In this document: positions 54,767 to 64,000 of the stretch, piece by piece
How positions within the stretch are numbered: position 1 is the first letter of the stretch
How the letters are laid out: every line of letters begins with the position of its first letter
Assembly: GCF_007827465.1 (NCBI RefSeq)
Contig: NZ_VISL01000001.1
Location: 129,001 to 193,000 of the forward strand
DNA: 64,000 nt
Direction of reading: 5' to 3'
From: Dokdonia sp. Hel_I_53
GTDB taxonomy: Bacteria; Bacteroidota; Bacteroidia; Flavobacteriales; Flavobacteriaceae
Made by a program: the position numbers and the translations under genes
The notes under the pieces: generated by a model
The model's database searches: none
Told to the model about the DNA's origin: nothing
The model's input: only the letters and a program-made list of their open reading frames with translations

Positions 54767-55435
54767 TTAAAAGTTTTTAAGTAATAGCAATAATTTAGAA
54801 ACTTCAGTATTAAGTTTTTGCAAATCATTTTTTCGAGTACGGTATCCTATAAAAGTAGAGAAATAAATATATGTATTAGAACCCTTTAGATGATATAAAT
54901 CTTCTATCCCGCTTTTGTAAAAGTAAGACCCATCACTTATACTCTCAACTTCATACCCTATCCATTCCTTAGTAAAAAATAAAGAAGCCTTTCTATTGAA
55001 TAATAAGATAAGCCGAGGAGATGTATGGCTTATTATGTTTTTTGTGATATCAAGTTGTTCTCTTAAAAACCCTCTGCCTATATTATTTTTTAGAAAAGCA
55101 TTAATTTCTTTTTGCTCAGAATGCTTTTGATAGAAAAGGTCGCAATAGGATACCAGACCGTCATAGGGTTTAAGTAAATTATGAAATTTTTTAAAATATC
55201 TATCTCTTTCTAATTCATCATAATTATAAGATAAACCATCAGATCGCAAAAAATCTACACGCTCTGAGGGGTTAATGCCCATAATAAGCAGTTTTGCATG
55301 AGTATTAACTGTTGAGTAAGCAAATCCTCTTAGAATAATTTTTCTTAGGTGCTCATCTTCAATATGATTTTCGTATTTCTTGAAAAGAGTGTGTAATTCC
55401 GATTTTAATACATCATGAAATTTGGTTCTACTCAT
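54767..55435 (-). CDS. Uracil-DNA-glycosylase-like fold protein, unassigned
   Basis: 222 residues. KLLIMGINPSERVDF (about 46-60) resembles the first motif of the UDG superfamily, and RLILLFNRKAS the strand before the second. The canonical second motif (HPSPLS-type) is not found; the end is YFSTFIGYRTRK. The overlap of 8 bp with the NamZ gene makes it part of that transcript. The role, if any in base excision, is not proved by sequence. Confidence 0.55.
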   Translation of the reverse strand: MSRTKFHDVLKSELHTLFKKYENHIEDEHLRKIILRGFAYSTVNTHAKLLIMGINPSERVDFLRSDGLSYNYDELERDRYFKKFHNLLKPYDGLVSYCDLFYQKHSEQKEINAFLKNNIGRGFLREQLDITKNIISHTSPRLILLFNRKASLFFTKEWIGYEVESISDGSYFYKSGIEDLYHLKGSNTYIYFSTFIGYRTRKNDLQKLNTEVSKLLLLLKNF

Positions 55436-56705
55436 ATAAAAGATATTTAGAACGTATTTTTTTAAAGTGCTCTATATCTTCTGTCCAACTACTTTTTATT
55501 TCCTCAAATGGAATTCCAGCTTCAATTGCTTTTTGTAAATCTTCTGTTCCAGCATGTAGTGTAAAACTCGCTGTTTTAAAAAACGAATCTTTATCATTAC
55601 TTGCCTTATATGCTTCTATAAGCCACTGTAGATTTACAGAGGATAGATCATCTACTTCTCGTAAGTCCTTTCCGTTACATAATAATCCATTATACTTTGG
55701 AGACTTTGCTCCAAAGTTAGGTTGCGGTGTATATGCATATGTAAATTGAGACTTAGAAAAATCTGGTGCTCCAAAAATTTGAAATTGCATTTCAGTTCCT
55801 CTTCCTGCATTAACGGTCGTACCTTCAAAAAAGCCTAAACTAGGGTAGAGGTTAATACTTTTGCTATTAGGTAAATTTGGAGAAGGGCGCACAGGTAGCT
55901 TGTATGTAGTCGTATATTTCCAATTTCTTAATGGAATAACTTTAAGATCTGTCTTAACATTGTTCTTAAGCCATTTTTCACCATTAATCATTTTTGCATA
56001 CTCGCCTATTGTCATTCCATAAACAAGTGGTATTTCATGCATACCCAAGAAGCTACTATGTTCTTTTCTTAAGGTAGGACCATCAATATAATGCGCATTA
56101 GGATTAGGTCTATCTAAAACAATTAAAGGGATGTCCTTTTCAGCCGCAGCCTCCATCACATAAGTGAGTGTCGAGATATACGTGTAAAATCGTACACCTA
56201 CATCCTGTATATCAAAAAGTAGAATGTCTAACCCTTCTAATTGCTCCTGTGAAGGTTTTTTATTATTACCATAAATAGATATAATGTTTAATCCAGTTTT
56301 TGGATCCTTACCATCTTTTACATCTTCTCCAGCATCTACATCACCCCGGAAACCGTGCTCAGGAGAAAATACTTTTGATACATTTATACCGCTAGTTAAA
56401 AGTGAGTCTACTAAGTGTATACTTTCTTCTTCAGAATGTGGATACGTTCTAAATATAAGTCCACTTTTATTAGTCACAACTCCTACATTCTTTCCACGTA
56501 ATAGTGGAAAATATTGTTCTGTTTGATTTGCCCCTACTAAGATTTTTAAGTTTTGTTGTTGAGTAAACACCTTAGCTTTTGTAGAGTCTTTTTCTTTATG
56601 AATATTCGCTTTCGCGAAAGCGTTATTCCCGCCTCCCTTATTTGCGCAAGAAATAAGAAGTAAGAGCGTTAAAAAAACGGTATTTTTGATAAAAAGTAAA
56701 CGCAT
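55428..56705 (-). CDS. namZ: Exo-beta-N-acetylmuramidase (DUF1343)
   Basis: 425 residues. Lipobox LISC (Cys20). The DUF1343 pattern is strong: LRGKNVGVVTNKSGL, SPEHGFRGDVDAGE, LLFDIQDVGVRFYTYISTL, IVLDRPNPN and LYPSLGFFEGTTVNAGRGTE. NamZ enzymes release N-acetylmuramic acid from the non-reducing ends of peptidoglycan fragments, for wall recycling. The palindrome at 56607 encodes AFAKA in the linker behind the lipid anchor. Its ATG lies directly against the start codon of the divergent permease gene. Confidence 0.93.
   Translation of the reverse strand: MRLLFIKNTVFLTLLLLISCANKGGGNNAFAKANIHKEKDSTKAKVFTQQQNLKILVGANQTEQYFPLLRGKNVGVVTNKSGLIFRTYPHSEEESIHLVDSLLTSGINVSKVFSPEHGFRGDVDAGEDVKDGKDPKTGLNIISIYGNNKKPSQEQLEGLDILLFDIQDVGVRFYTYISTLTYVMEAAAEKDIPLIVLDRPNPNAHYIDGPTLRKEHSSFLGMHEIPLVYGMTIGEYAKMINGEKWLKNNVKTDLKVIPLRNWKYTTTYKLPVRPSPNLPNSKSINLYPSLGFFEGTTVNAGRGTEMQFQIFGAPDFSKSQFTYAYTPQPNFGAKSPKYNGLLCNGKDLREVDDLSSVNLQWLIEAYKASNDKDSFFKTASFTLHAGTEDLQKAIEAGIPFEEIKSSWTEDIEHFKKIRSKYLLYE
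56607..56622. repeat. Palindrome copy, inside a gene (AFAKA frame)
   Basis: Perfect 16-mer in the linker region of namZ, about 85 bp from the divergent start codons. Confidence 0.95.
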
Positions 56706-57938
56706 TTGAATCTTGAATATTTTATAGCAAAACGCCTTAATGGCGAGACATCGTATAAAAGTAGTGCTTCCAGCACGATAATTAAAATTGCCATAGTAGC
56801 CATTGCACTAGGAATGGTGATGATGCTAGTTGCTATTTCTATAACGTTAGGATTGCAAAGAGAAATAAGACAAAAGGTTTCTGCCTTTTCTGGAGATATG
56901 CTGGTATCTAATTTTGATGGTAATGACAGTGAGGAAACTGTAAATCCAGTATCAATTAATCAAGATTTTTATCCAGATTTTACCTCTGTGCCAGAGGTGA
57001 CGCACGTACAGGCGATTACGACTCGTGCCGGAATTATACGTACAGCCGAAACGTTTGAAGGAGTAATGGTAAAAGGCCTGGGGGATGATTACGATTGGTC
57101 TCGTATAGAAAATTACATAGTTGATGGCCGTAAGCCAGATTTTACGGGGCAAATAACTACAGAGACTCTAATGAGTACGTATCTAGCAAATAGGCTTAAC
57201 CTAACAGTAGGCGATAAGGCTATTATTTATTTTGTAAATCAAGAAAGTGGCAAGTTTAGACCTTTGCGACTTGATATTGTAGGCCTTTATGAAAGTGCTT
57301 TTCAAGAATTTGATAAGGTGTATATCATGGCAGATAGACGCCAACTTACCCGTATCAATAAATGGGAAAAGGATGAAGTAGGAGCTTTTGAAGTTTTTAT
57401 AGATGATTTTGATGAGATAGAGCGCGTTAACAATGAAGTATATAAAAATACGGGATCTACCTTAAGATCTATATCTGTAATTCAAAAGAACTATAACATT
57501 TTTGAGTGGATCAAGCTGTTTGACTTTAATATGATTTTGATCATCATTGTAATGATACTTGTGGCGGGTATAAATATGATAGTAGCCTTATTAGTTTTAG
57601 TTCTTGAACGCACACAAATGATAGGAGTTTTAAAGGCTTTAGGAAGTTCAGATTGGAGTATACGCAAAGTGTTTTTATATAATGCGATGTATCTCATAGG
57701 TCTCGGATTATTCTGGGGAAATCTTATAGGTCTAGGGTTATTAGCAATTCAAAAATATTTTGGTGTGATTACGCTCAACCCCGCTACCTATTATGTAAAA
57801 CAAGCACCCGTTGTGTTAGAGTTAGGATATATTCTTGCCCTAAACCTAGGTGTTTTTATAGTTTGTGTTTTAATGTTATTGGTTCCATCGTTTATCATTA
57901 CAAAAATAAGTCCTGTAAAAGCAATGCGATTTGATTAA
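56706..57938 (+). CDS. LolE/FtsX-family ABC transporter permease
   Basis: 410 residues. The start is TTG at 56706-56708; the N-terminus (NLEYFIAKRLNG) matches Bacteroidota homologues, so no upstream start is needed. Membrane segments at about 22-45, 272-298, 322-345 and 372-400 with a large periplasmic domain between the first two give the MacB/LolE topology. It probably extracts lipoproteins or acts in envelope transport with an ATPase encoded elsewhere. There are zero bases between its start and that of namZ. Confidence 0.88.
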   Translation: MNLEYFIAKRLNGETSYKSSASSTIIKIAIVAIALGMVMMLVAISITLGLQREIRQKVSAFSGDMLVSNFDGNDSEETVNPVSINQDFYPDFTSVPEVTHVQAITTRAGIIRTAETFEGVMVKGLGDDYDWSRIENYIVDGRKPDFTGQITTETLMSTYLANRLNLTVGDKAIIYFVNQESGKFRPLRLDIVGLYESAFQEFDKVYIMADRRQLTRINKWEKDEVGAFEVFIDDFDEIERVNNEVYKNTGSTLRSISVIQKNYNIFEWIKLFDFNMILIIIVMILVAGINMIVALLVLVLERTQMIGVLKALGSSDWSIRKVFLYNAMYLIGLGLFWGNLIGLGLLAIQKYFGVITLNPATYYVKQAPVVLELGYILALNLGVFIVCVLMLLVPSFIITKISPVKAMRFD

Positions 57939-57946
57939 TAGAGCTA

Positions 57947-57962
57947 CGCTTTCGCGAAAGCG
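57947..57962. repeat. Palindrome copy, 9 bp after the permease stop
   Basis: Perfect 16-mer with TA-rich flanks between the permease and SDR genes. Confidence 0.95.
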
Positions 57963-57989
57963 TAAAACCAAAAACTATTTATCAAGTAT

Positions 57990-57997
57990 TATCTTTG
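57990..57997 (+). promoter_or_regulatory. Probable -7 box of the SDR promoter
   Basis: TATCTTTG, matching TAnnTTTG, 19 bp before the ATG at 58017. Confidence 0.5.
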
Positions 57998-58016
57998 CCG
58001 AATTTTAAAACTATCT

Positions 58017-58820
58017 ATGTCTAAAGTCGTACTCATTACTGGCGCTTCCTCTGGAATAGGTCAAGCTATAGCACAACACCTCGTTGCTCAATCTTATATT
58101 ACTTATGGCACTAGCAGAAACCCTAAAAAGTCTTCTGAAAAAGGAGTGCATATGGTGGCATTAGATGTCACAAAGCCAGAAACAATAACTGCAGCAGTTA
58201 AAAATATCATAGCAAAAGAAGGGAAAATTGATTATCTTATAAATAATGCCGGTATGGGTATTACAGGTCCCTTAGAAGAGACACCAGATGCAGAAACTAA
58301 AAGAGTTTTTGAGACCAACTATTTTGGGGCATTAGAAGTTATTAAAGCAGTACTTCCTACTATGCGTAGTAGTCGAAGTGGGATGGTTATAAATATAACT
58401 TCTATAGCAGGATATATGGGGCTGCCTTACAGAGGAATCTATTCTGCCACAAAAGGAGCACTAGGTATTACTACAGAAGCGTATCGCATGGAACTTAAAG
58501 AGTTTAATGTGAAAATGACTACAGTTGCACCAGGAGATTTTGCTACAAACATTGCTGCTGGTAGATATCATGCTCCATTACTAGATGACTCTCCCTATCG
58601 CGAAAACTATAAAAACACGCTCTCTCTTATGGATAAACATGTAGACGATGGTATGAGCCCGCTTGTGATGGCAAAGGTTATACATCGCATCATGAAGACT
58701 AAAAATCCAAAAGTGCATTACCGTGTGGGATTTTTTATGCAACGCTTTAGTATAGCGCTTAAAAGGATACTTCCGGATACATGGTATGAAAAGTTATTAC
58801 TCAACCACTATGATCTGTAG
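58017..58820 (+). CDS. Short-chain dehydrogenase/reductase
   Basis: 267 residues. Cofactor motif TGASSGIG (7-14), NNAGMGI, the catalytic Ser in ITSIAG and YSATKGALG with Tyr and Lys. The C-terminal part (HRIMKTKNPKVHYRVGFFMQRFSIALKRILP) is typical of the retinol-dehydrogenase-like SDR subgroup. It reduces or oxidises an unknown alcohol or ketone with NAD(P)H. It has its own promoter box. Confidence 0.92.
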   Translation: MSKVVLITGASSGIGQAIAQHLVAQSYITYGTSRNPKKSSEKGVHMVALDVTKPETITAAVKNIIAKEGKIDYLINNAGMGITGPLEETPDAETKRVFETNYFGALEVIKAVLPTMRSSRSGMVINITSIAGYMGLPYRGIYSATKGALGITTEAYRMELKEFNVKMTTVAPGDFATNIAAGRYHAPLLDDSPYRENYKNTLSLMDKHVDDGMSPLVMAKVIHRIMKTKNPKVHYRVGFFMQRFSIALKRILPDTWYEKLLLNHYDL

Positions 58821-58868
58821 TTAACAAACAATTAGAGTATTAGAAAAGGACAAGGTTAACGTTTTGAT

Positions 58869-58876
58869 TACATTTG
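58869..58876 (+). promoter_or_regulatory. Probable -7 box of the aldolase promoter
   Basis: TACATTTG, matching TAnnTTTG, 21 bp before the ATG at 58898. An alternative GTG start at 58874 would fall inside this box. Confidence 0.5.
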
Positions 58877-58897
58877 TGTATAACCAAAAACGAATCG

Positions 58898-59554
58898 ATG
58901 AAATTTTTTATAGATACCGCAAATCTTGACCAAATTAGAGAGGCTCAAGATCTAGGAGTTCTTGATGGTGTGACAACAAACCCATCATTAATGGCAAAAG
59001 AAGGAATCACAGGACTAGATAATATATTACAACATTATAAGGATATCTGTGAGATAGTTACTGGCGATGTGAGTGCAGAAGTTATTTCTACAGAGTACGA
59101 TGATATGATTAAGGAAGGGGAAGAACTCGCTAGACTTCATGATCAAATTGTAGTGAAAGTACCTATGATAAAAGATGGTATTAAGGCAATTAAATATTTT
59201 AGTGACAAGGGAATAAGAACCAATTGCACACTGGTGTTTTCAAGTGGTCAAGCATTGCTAGCGGCAAAAGCTGGAGCAACCTATGTTTCTCCTTTTATAG
59301 GGAGATTAGATGATATCTCAACAGATGGATTAAATCTTATTGCAGAAATACGACATATCTACGATAATTATATGTTTGAAACTCAAATTCTAGCAGCCTC
59401 TGTACGTCACACAATGCATGTAATAGACTGTGCCAAAATAGGAGCAGATGTCATGACAGGCCCATTGTCTTCTATAGAAGGACTATTAAAACACCCACTT
59501 ACAGATAGTGGTCTTGCAAAATTTCTTGCAGATTATGAGAAAGGAAATCAATAA
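58898..59554 (+). CDS. fsa: Fructose-6-phosphate aldolase / transaldolase-like protein
   Basis: 218 residues from the ATG at 58898 ([10 protein letters not shown]), the usual start of the family; an upstream GTG would put the start inside the promoter. Family elements: [23 protein letters not shown], the Schiff-base Lys in [18 protein letters not shown], and [10 protein letters not shown]. Members are either FSA or short transaldolases; sequence alone does not separate them, and in Bacteroidota transaldolase is more likely. Confidence 0.92.
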   Translation: MKFFIDTANLDQIREAQDLGVLDGVTTNPSLMAKEGITGLDNILQHYKDICEIVTGDVSAEVISTEYDDMIKEGEELARLHDQIVVKVPMIKDGIKAIKYFSDKGIRTNCTLVFSSGQALLAAKAGATYVSPFIGRLDDISTDGLNLIAEIRHIYDNYMFETQILAASVRHTMHVIDCAKIGADVMTGPLSSIEGLLKHPLTDSGLAKFLADYEKGNQ

Positions 59555-59570
59555 CTGCGACGCTAGTTTA

Positions 59571-59614
59571 AACAAGAAAGCCTTCAATTACTAATTGAAG
59601 GCTTTCTTGTTTTT
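59571..59614. terminator. Bidirectional terminator
   Basis: A 19-bp perfect stem centred on CTA, with flanking T-run on the plus strand; it separates the aldolase gene from the convergent lipoprotein gene. Confidence 0.9.
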
Positions 59615-59633
59615 GCAAGGTAATTTATGAAAG

Positions 59634-61037
59634 CTATAACTTTAAATAAGCTATTAAGTCATTTTCAAATTTTGCATTTTGAAGATTTGCGTGACTATTT
59701 AAAATAGTTCCATTTTTATCAAGGACAATAGTTTTATTTATATCATTGATTACTAGTTGCTTTCTAGCTTGTTTAGGATTTAGAAATCGAAATTCTTTTT
59801 GAGAAGAATAGCCGTTTTTTTGTAAATGCTTAAGCCATGTGTCTTGTTCTGTATTTATATTTATTCCCACAAAATTAAACTCAGGATACTTCTTTTGTAG
59901 TTCTGCAGCCTTTTGGTGAGAGCTTTTCATATGAGGTAAATTTAAATAAGACCAAAAGTATAATACAGAAGGGCTTTCAAAAGCTTTACTCATAATATTT
60001 GCTTTCCCCTCAGTATTCAAGACAGCAAGTTTTGGAATTTTATTCCCAGCTTGCATACTTTTATTATTTGCATAGGTATCATTAAGAGCCTCGATAGTTT
60101 CTTGAGAGGAGGAGACTTCTTTTATTTCATCAAAAAGAGCATCAACTTTCTTTAGGTCATTACTGTTTGCGATAAAAATGCGTGCAACTTGTTTGAGCAT
60201 GCGTTCTTTCTGCCTGCTATTAGTGATAAGACTATCTATCATTTTCACTTTGTGATGATTATGAAGATATGAAGTTCTGTCAAAATTATGTTGATCTCCA
60301 TATTCCATATATGCGAGGTTATTCATATAACTATTCACATACCTTTGAAAACTAAAAAGCTCTTCAATATTTCTATTATTTAGATCTACGCTTTCGCGAA
60401 AATTGTAAAAATTAGGGTTAAGATTTTTTATGAATTCATATTTATCTTCTCCATACCTAGCAAAAGGATACCACTCTTTACGCTGATAATTATCTAACAC
60501 GCTTGCTGCAGAAGCTATTTCAGAAAAATTGTCAGAAAAATTTTCTTTTGCAAGAAATTCATTGAGCCCCCGTGTATGAACTATCGCCATGGAGTCAAGC
60601 ATCTTTTCAAAATTTTCAGGGTTTTTCTGATATCGTTGTTTTAAGAAATTATTTTCTTCTTCCCAGTGTAAGAATTTATTTATTAGAAAATTATTTTTTG
60701 CAGCACCATAGCCAGAAAATGTAAGGGATTCATCAAACTCTTTAGTATTTACACGTAGTAGTAAACTATCTCCTTCTTCTATATGTAGTAATTGAAACTC
60801 TCCGTGTACAAAACGGTAAAGTCCTTCTTCTAGATTTGAAAAAGTATACGAAAATTTATTTCTTCTATCAAGAGGAATACTATCAGTAACTTTTTCATTT
60901 TTATAAAGCAATATATAGCTCTGGACAGGATTGATAATCTCTCCACTTAAAAAGGTTCCGTTGGCTTTTGTAGATTCACTAGAATCACAACTGTTACAGA
61001 GGGTAAATATGATTATAAGGGCAGCAACGTATTTCAT
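59634..61037 (-). CDS. Thioredoxin-fold lipoprotein lacking the CxxC motif
   Basis: 467 residues. Lipobox LCNSC (Cys17). The N-terminal 120 residues look like the DUF4369/ resA-like beta domain of Bacteroidota TlpA proteins; the C-terminal 130 residues are thioredoxin-like (SPSVLYFWSYLNLPHMKSSH, FNFVGININTEQDTW, IVLDKNGTILN). At the place of CxxC the sequence is SYLNLPHM, so disulfide exchange is impossible. The protein may bind other proteins. The imperfect palindrome at 60389 encodes FRES. Confidence 0.8.
   Translation of the reverse strand: MKYVAALIIIFTLCNSCDSSESTKANGTFLSGEIINPVQSYILLYKNEKVTDSIPLDRRNKFSYTFSNLEEGLYRFVHGEFQLLHIEEGDSLLLRVNTKEFDESLTFSGYGAAKNNFLINKFLHWEEENNFLKQRYQKNPENFEKMLDSMAIVHTRGLNEFLAKENFSDNFSEIASAASVLDNYQRKEWYPFARYGEDKYEFIKNLNPNFYNFRESVDLNNRNIEELFSFQRYVNSYMNNLAYMEYGDQHNFDRTSYLHNHHKVKMIDSLITNSRQKERMLKQVARIFIANSNDLKKVDALFDEIKEVSSSQETIEALNDTYANNKSMQAGNKIPKLAVLNTEGKANIMSKAFESPSVLYFWSYLNLPHMKSSHQKAAELQKKYPEFNFVGININTEQDTWLKHLQKNGYSSQKEFRFLNPKQARKQLVINDINKTIVLDKNGTILNSHANLQNAKFENDLIAYLKL
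60389..60402. repeat. Half-degraded palindrome copy, inside a gene (FRES frame)
   Basis: CGCTTTCGCGAAAA: left arm and centre intact, right arm lost. Read as NFRESV on the minus strand. Confidence 0.7.
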
Positions 61038-61120
61038 AAATCAAGTACTTCTTTACACCATCTAAGGTGTTTGCAGTATTTTCAAAAGTAACTTTAATGA
61101 ATTTGGGTAGTTGTTAATGA

Positions 61121-62821
<1,701 letters not shown>

Positions 62822-62838
62822 GTATTAATATATTTTAC

Positions 62839-62884
62839 AAACTAAAAAAGCCCAAAACTCATATGTTTTGGGCTTTTTTAGTTT
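62839..62884. terminator. Bidirectional terminator
   Basis: A 20-bp perfect stem containing GCCCAAAAC / GTTTTGGGC with T-runs, between the ABC-F gene and the convergent membrane protein gene. Confidence 0.93.
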
Positions 62885-62893
62885 ACAATTAAT

Positions 62894-63409
62894 TTATTTT
62901 TTAAAAAACTCTATTAATCTATATAGGCAAAAGATTATTAAGGCCCCACTTATCGCTATACGCCACATTGGTAATTCTTCACCCTCAAGAAGAGGGTACA
63001 GTCTCCACAAGGAATATGCTATAAATGAAAAATAGAAGAAAGCAAGTCCCTTAGAGATTTTTTTAGCTTCTGAAGGAGCAGACGCTTTTTTGCTTGTATA
63101 TGTGATTTTAGGTTCAGCTTTTGTATTTTGGGCTAAATTTTCTAACTCTGATGCAGAAATAGCATTATTCTCAAAGTCCTGGAGTGTTGACGCAACAATA
63201 CGTTTAGCCTTTATAATATCTTGTTTTCCTACTAATAATCTTGTGTTGTCGGGAGAACCTAGTGCGTACCCGCCTAATTTTGCACTCTCGTTATCGTCAC
63301 GCACGATGCTTGAAATTTCATGTTCCTCTAAAATAGATTGTAACCTTTTAGTTTCAATAGCAGATCCTGTGTGAATTTTCTCATATTGAGAGTCAGAAAG
63401 TATACTCAT
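62894..63409 (-). CDS. DUF2007 domain membrane protein
   Basis: 171 residues. The N-terminal domain (about 5-75) has KIHTGSAIETKRLQSILEEHEISSIVRDDN and NTRLLVGKQDIIKAKRIV, the pattern of DUF2007, a putative signal-transducing domain. Two hydrophobic segments near the C-terminus (about 125-140 and 148-165) anchor it. It starts 3 bp after the gene upstream, so both are one transcript. Confidence 0.8.
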   Translation of the reverse strand: MSILSDSQYEKIHTGSAIETKRLQSILEEHEISSIVRDDNESAKLGGYALGSPDNTRLLVGKQDIIKAKRIVASTLQDFENNAISASELENLAQNTKAEPKITYTSKKASAPSEAKKISKGLAFFYFSFIAYSLWRLYPLLEGEELPMWRIAISGALIIFCLYRLIEFFKK

Positions 63410-63412
63410 ATA

Positions 63413-64000
63413 TTATTTTGTTTTGTCATATTTACTATTCCATATAGCTTTATTGAAGTTCTTTCCTAGTGCAAAGCCATAAAAAAGAACCACCGCAGCA
63501 ATGGATTTAAACATAAAGAAAAAAACCATTACATCCTGTGATGTATCTTGATTTTTCGTAAAAAGGCCATCTGGAACGAACCAAGTTGCAAAAAGGCTCA
63601 AAACAATCATTGTTATAATAAGATTTTCAAAAGATTTAAATGACCAGGCCCAGCACTTACGTAACGGGCTTAAATCATTACCCCATTTGTGAATCAAATA
63701 ATAATACCCATTACCTATAGGAGCAAAAAGTAGCGGATCATCTGATTTTTCTAGCACAAACATTTTTGAAGGGGCTATTATCTTATAGCCATTTAGTTCA
63801 GTAGCGTGTTTGTTTTCTAAGTATTTAATTTCATCCAGAACACCTTGAGGGTACTTACCTTTAAAGTATTTTGTGTCTAAAAAACGAAGCCTATAATCCA
63901 CACAAATCTTTTTAATTTGGTTAATGTGGAAGATTCGATCGGTAGCAAGCAAGTCAAAATTAAATACATTATAACCGATAGTTGATGAATCTTTTAATGT
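63413..64000 (-). CDS. Membrane protein, N-terminus beyond the window
   Basis: The reading frame is open to the right edge with no ATG in view; a TTG at 63950-63952 is the only start-like codon but coding-like sequence (FNFDLL) continues upstream, so I treat the gene as 5' truncated. 196 residues are visible. Two hydrophobic segments near the C-terminus (IITMIVLSLFATWFV and MVFFFMFKSIAAVVLFYGFAL) and a soluble N-terminal part (KMFVLEKSDDPLLFAPIGNGYYYLIHKWG). No family recognised. Confidence 0.65.
   Translation of the reverse strand, partial: TLKDSSTIGYNVFNFDLLATDRIFHINQIKKICVDYRLRFLDTKYFKGKYPQGVLDEIKYLENKHATELNGYKIIAPSKMFVLEKSDDPLLFAPIGNGYYYLIHKWGNDLSPLRKCWAWSFKSFENLIITMIVLSLFATWFVPDGLFTKNQDTSQDVMVFFFMFKSIAAVVLFYGFALGKNFNKAIWNSKYDKTK

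Noticed and set aside
425..57962. The palindrome as a rho-independent terminator or as the operator of a single regulon
   Set aside because: No T-run follows any copy, about half are inside genes, and the adjacent genes share no function. True terminators with other sequences are present nearby.
425..57962. The palindrome as a CRISPR-like or REP-type array
   Set aside because: Copies are single, kilobases apart, with no spacers and no shared flanks beyond two to four bases.
58874..58897. Upstream start for the aldolase gene
   Set aside because: It is a GTG inside the TACATTTG promoter box, and the family begins with MKFFIDTAN at 58898.

Overview
The window is chromosomal DNA of low GC content, about nine tenths coding, from a member of the Bacteroidota, almost certainly a Flavobacteriaceae. 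The grounds are a GldF/GldG gliding ABC system, a type IX secretion C-terminal sorting domain, a BtuG-like surface lipoprotein, a 950-residue CarB, bacillithiol-type BshB1, TAnnTTTG promoter boxes instead of E. coli-type boxes, and many lipoproteins with an S-C or G-C lipobox. A marine Dokdonia/Krokinobacter-like genus is my guess, not shown by the sequence. There are no insertion sequences, prophage genes, CRISPR arrays or rRNA operons; one tRNA (His) is present.

Layout. 1-8.4 kb: a truncated HD-domain gene at the left edge, then two convergent paralogues of about 1,230 residues that join an acid-phosphatase-like domain, a kinase-like middle region and an Omp85-like barrel; the second copy has lost phosphatase residues. 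8.5-17.2 kb: mostly minus-strand housekeeping and membrane genes (EEP hydrolase, YbjQ, MscS, pirin, GreA/GreB-like factor, FAD/NAD protein, YceI, Crp/Fnr regulator). 17.5-21.1 kb: a two-component system with a secreted repeat protein. 21.2-30.2 kb: DUF2254 protein, coiled-coil protein, metallo-hydrolase, two histidine-degradation genes (hutG, hutI), a trans-sulfuration enzyme and bshB1. 30.2-41.2 kb: tRNA-His, M28 peptidase, dnaN, a fused gldF-gldG, SanA-like protein, thioesterase, nitroreductase, uvrB and a class III aminotransferase. 41.4-46.9 kb: rpmH, carB, a sorting-domain-only protein and rmuC. 46.9-53.2 kb: a complete vitamin B12 uptake locus, with ABC genes on the minus strand and, divergently, a cobalamin riboswitch followed by btuB and btuG. 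53.3-64 kb: S41 protease, UDG-like protein, NamZ muramidase, LolE/FtsX-type permease, SDR, transaldolase-like aldolase, thioredoxin-fold lipoprotein, ABC-F ATPase and two membrane proteins, the last cut by the right edge.

The most striking feature is not a gene. A perfect palindrome, CGCTTTCGCGAAAGCG (core GCTTTCGCGAAAGC), occurs 19 times with an intact 14-bp core, plus four degraded copies, one every 2.7 kb on average and never closer than about 1.2 kb. It lies both between genes and inside genes, where it is read as AFAKA, LSRKR or (R)FRES depending on frame. The two paralogues in this window show one copy arising by substitution with no insertion. I know of no assigned function for this motif; it looks like a genome-wide binding or modification site.
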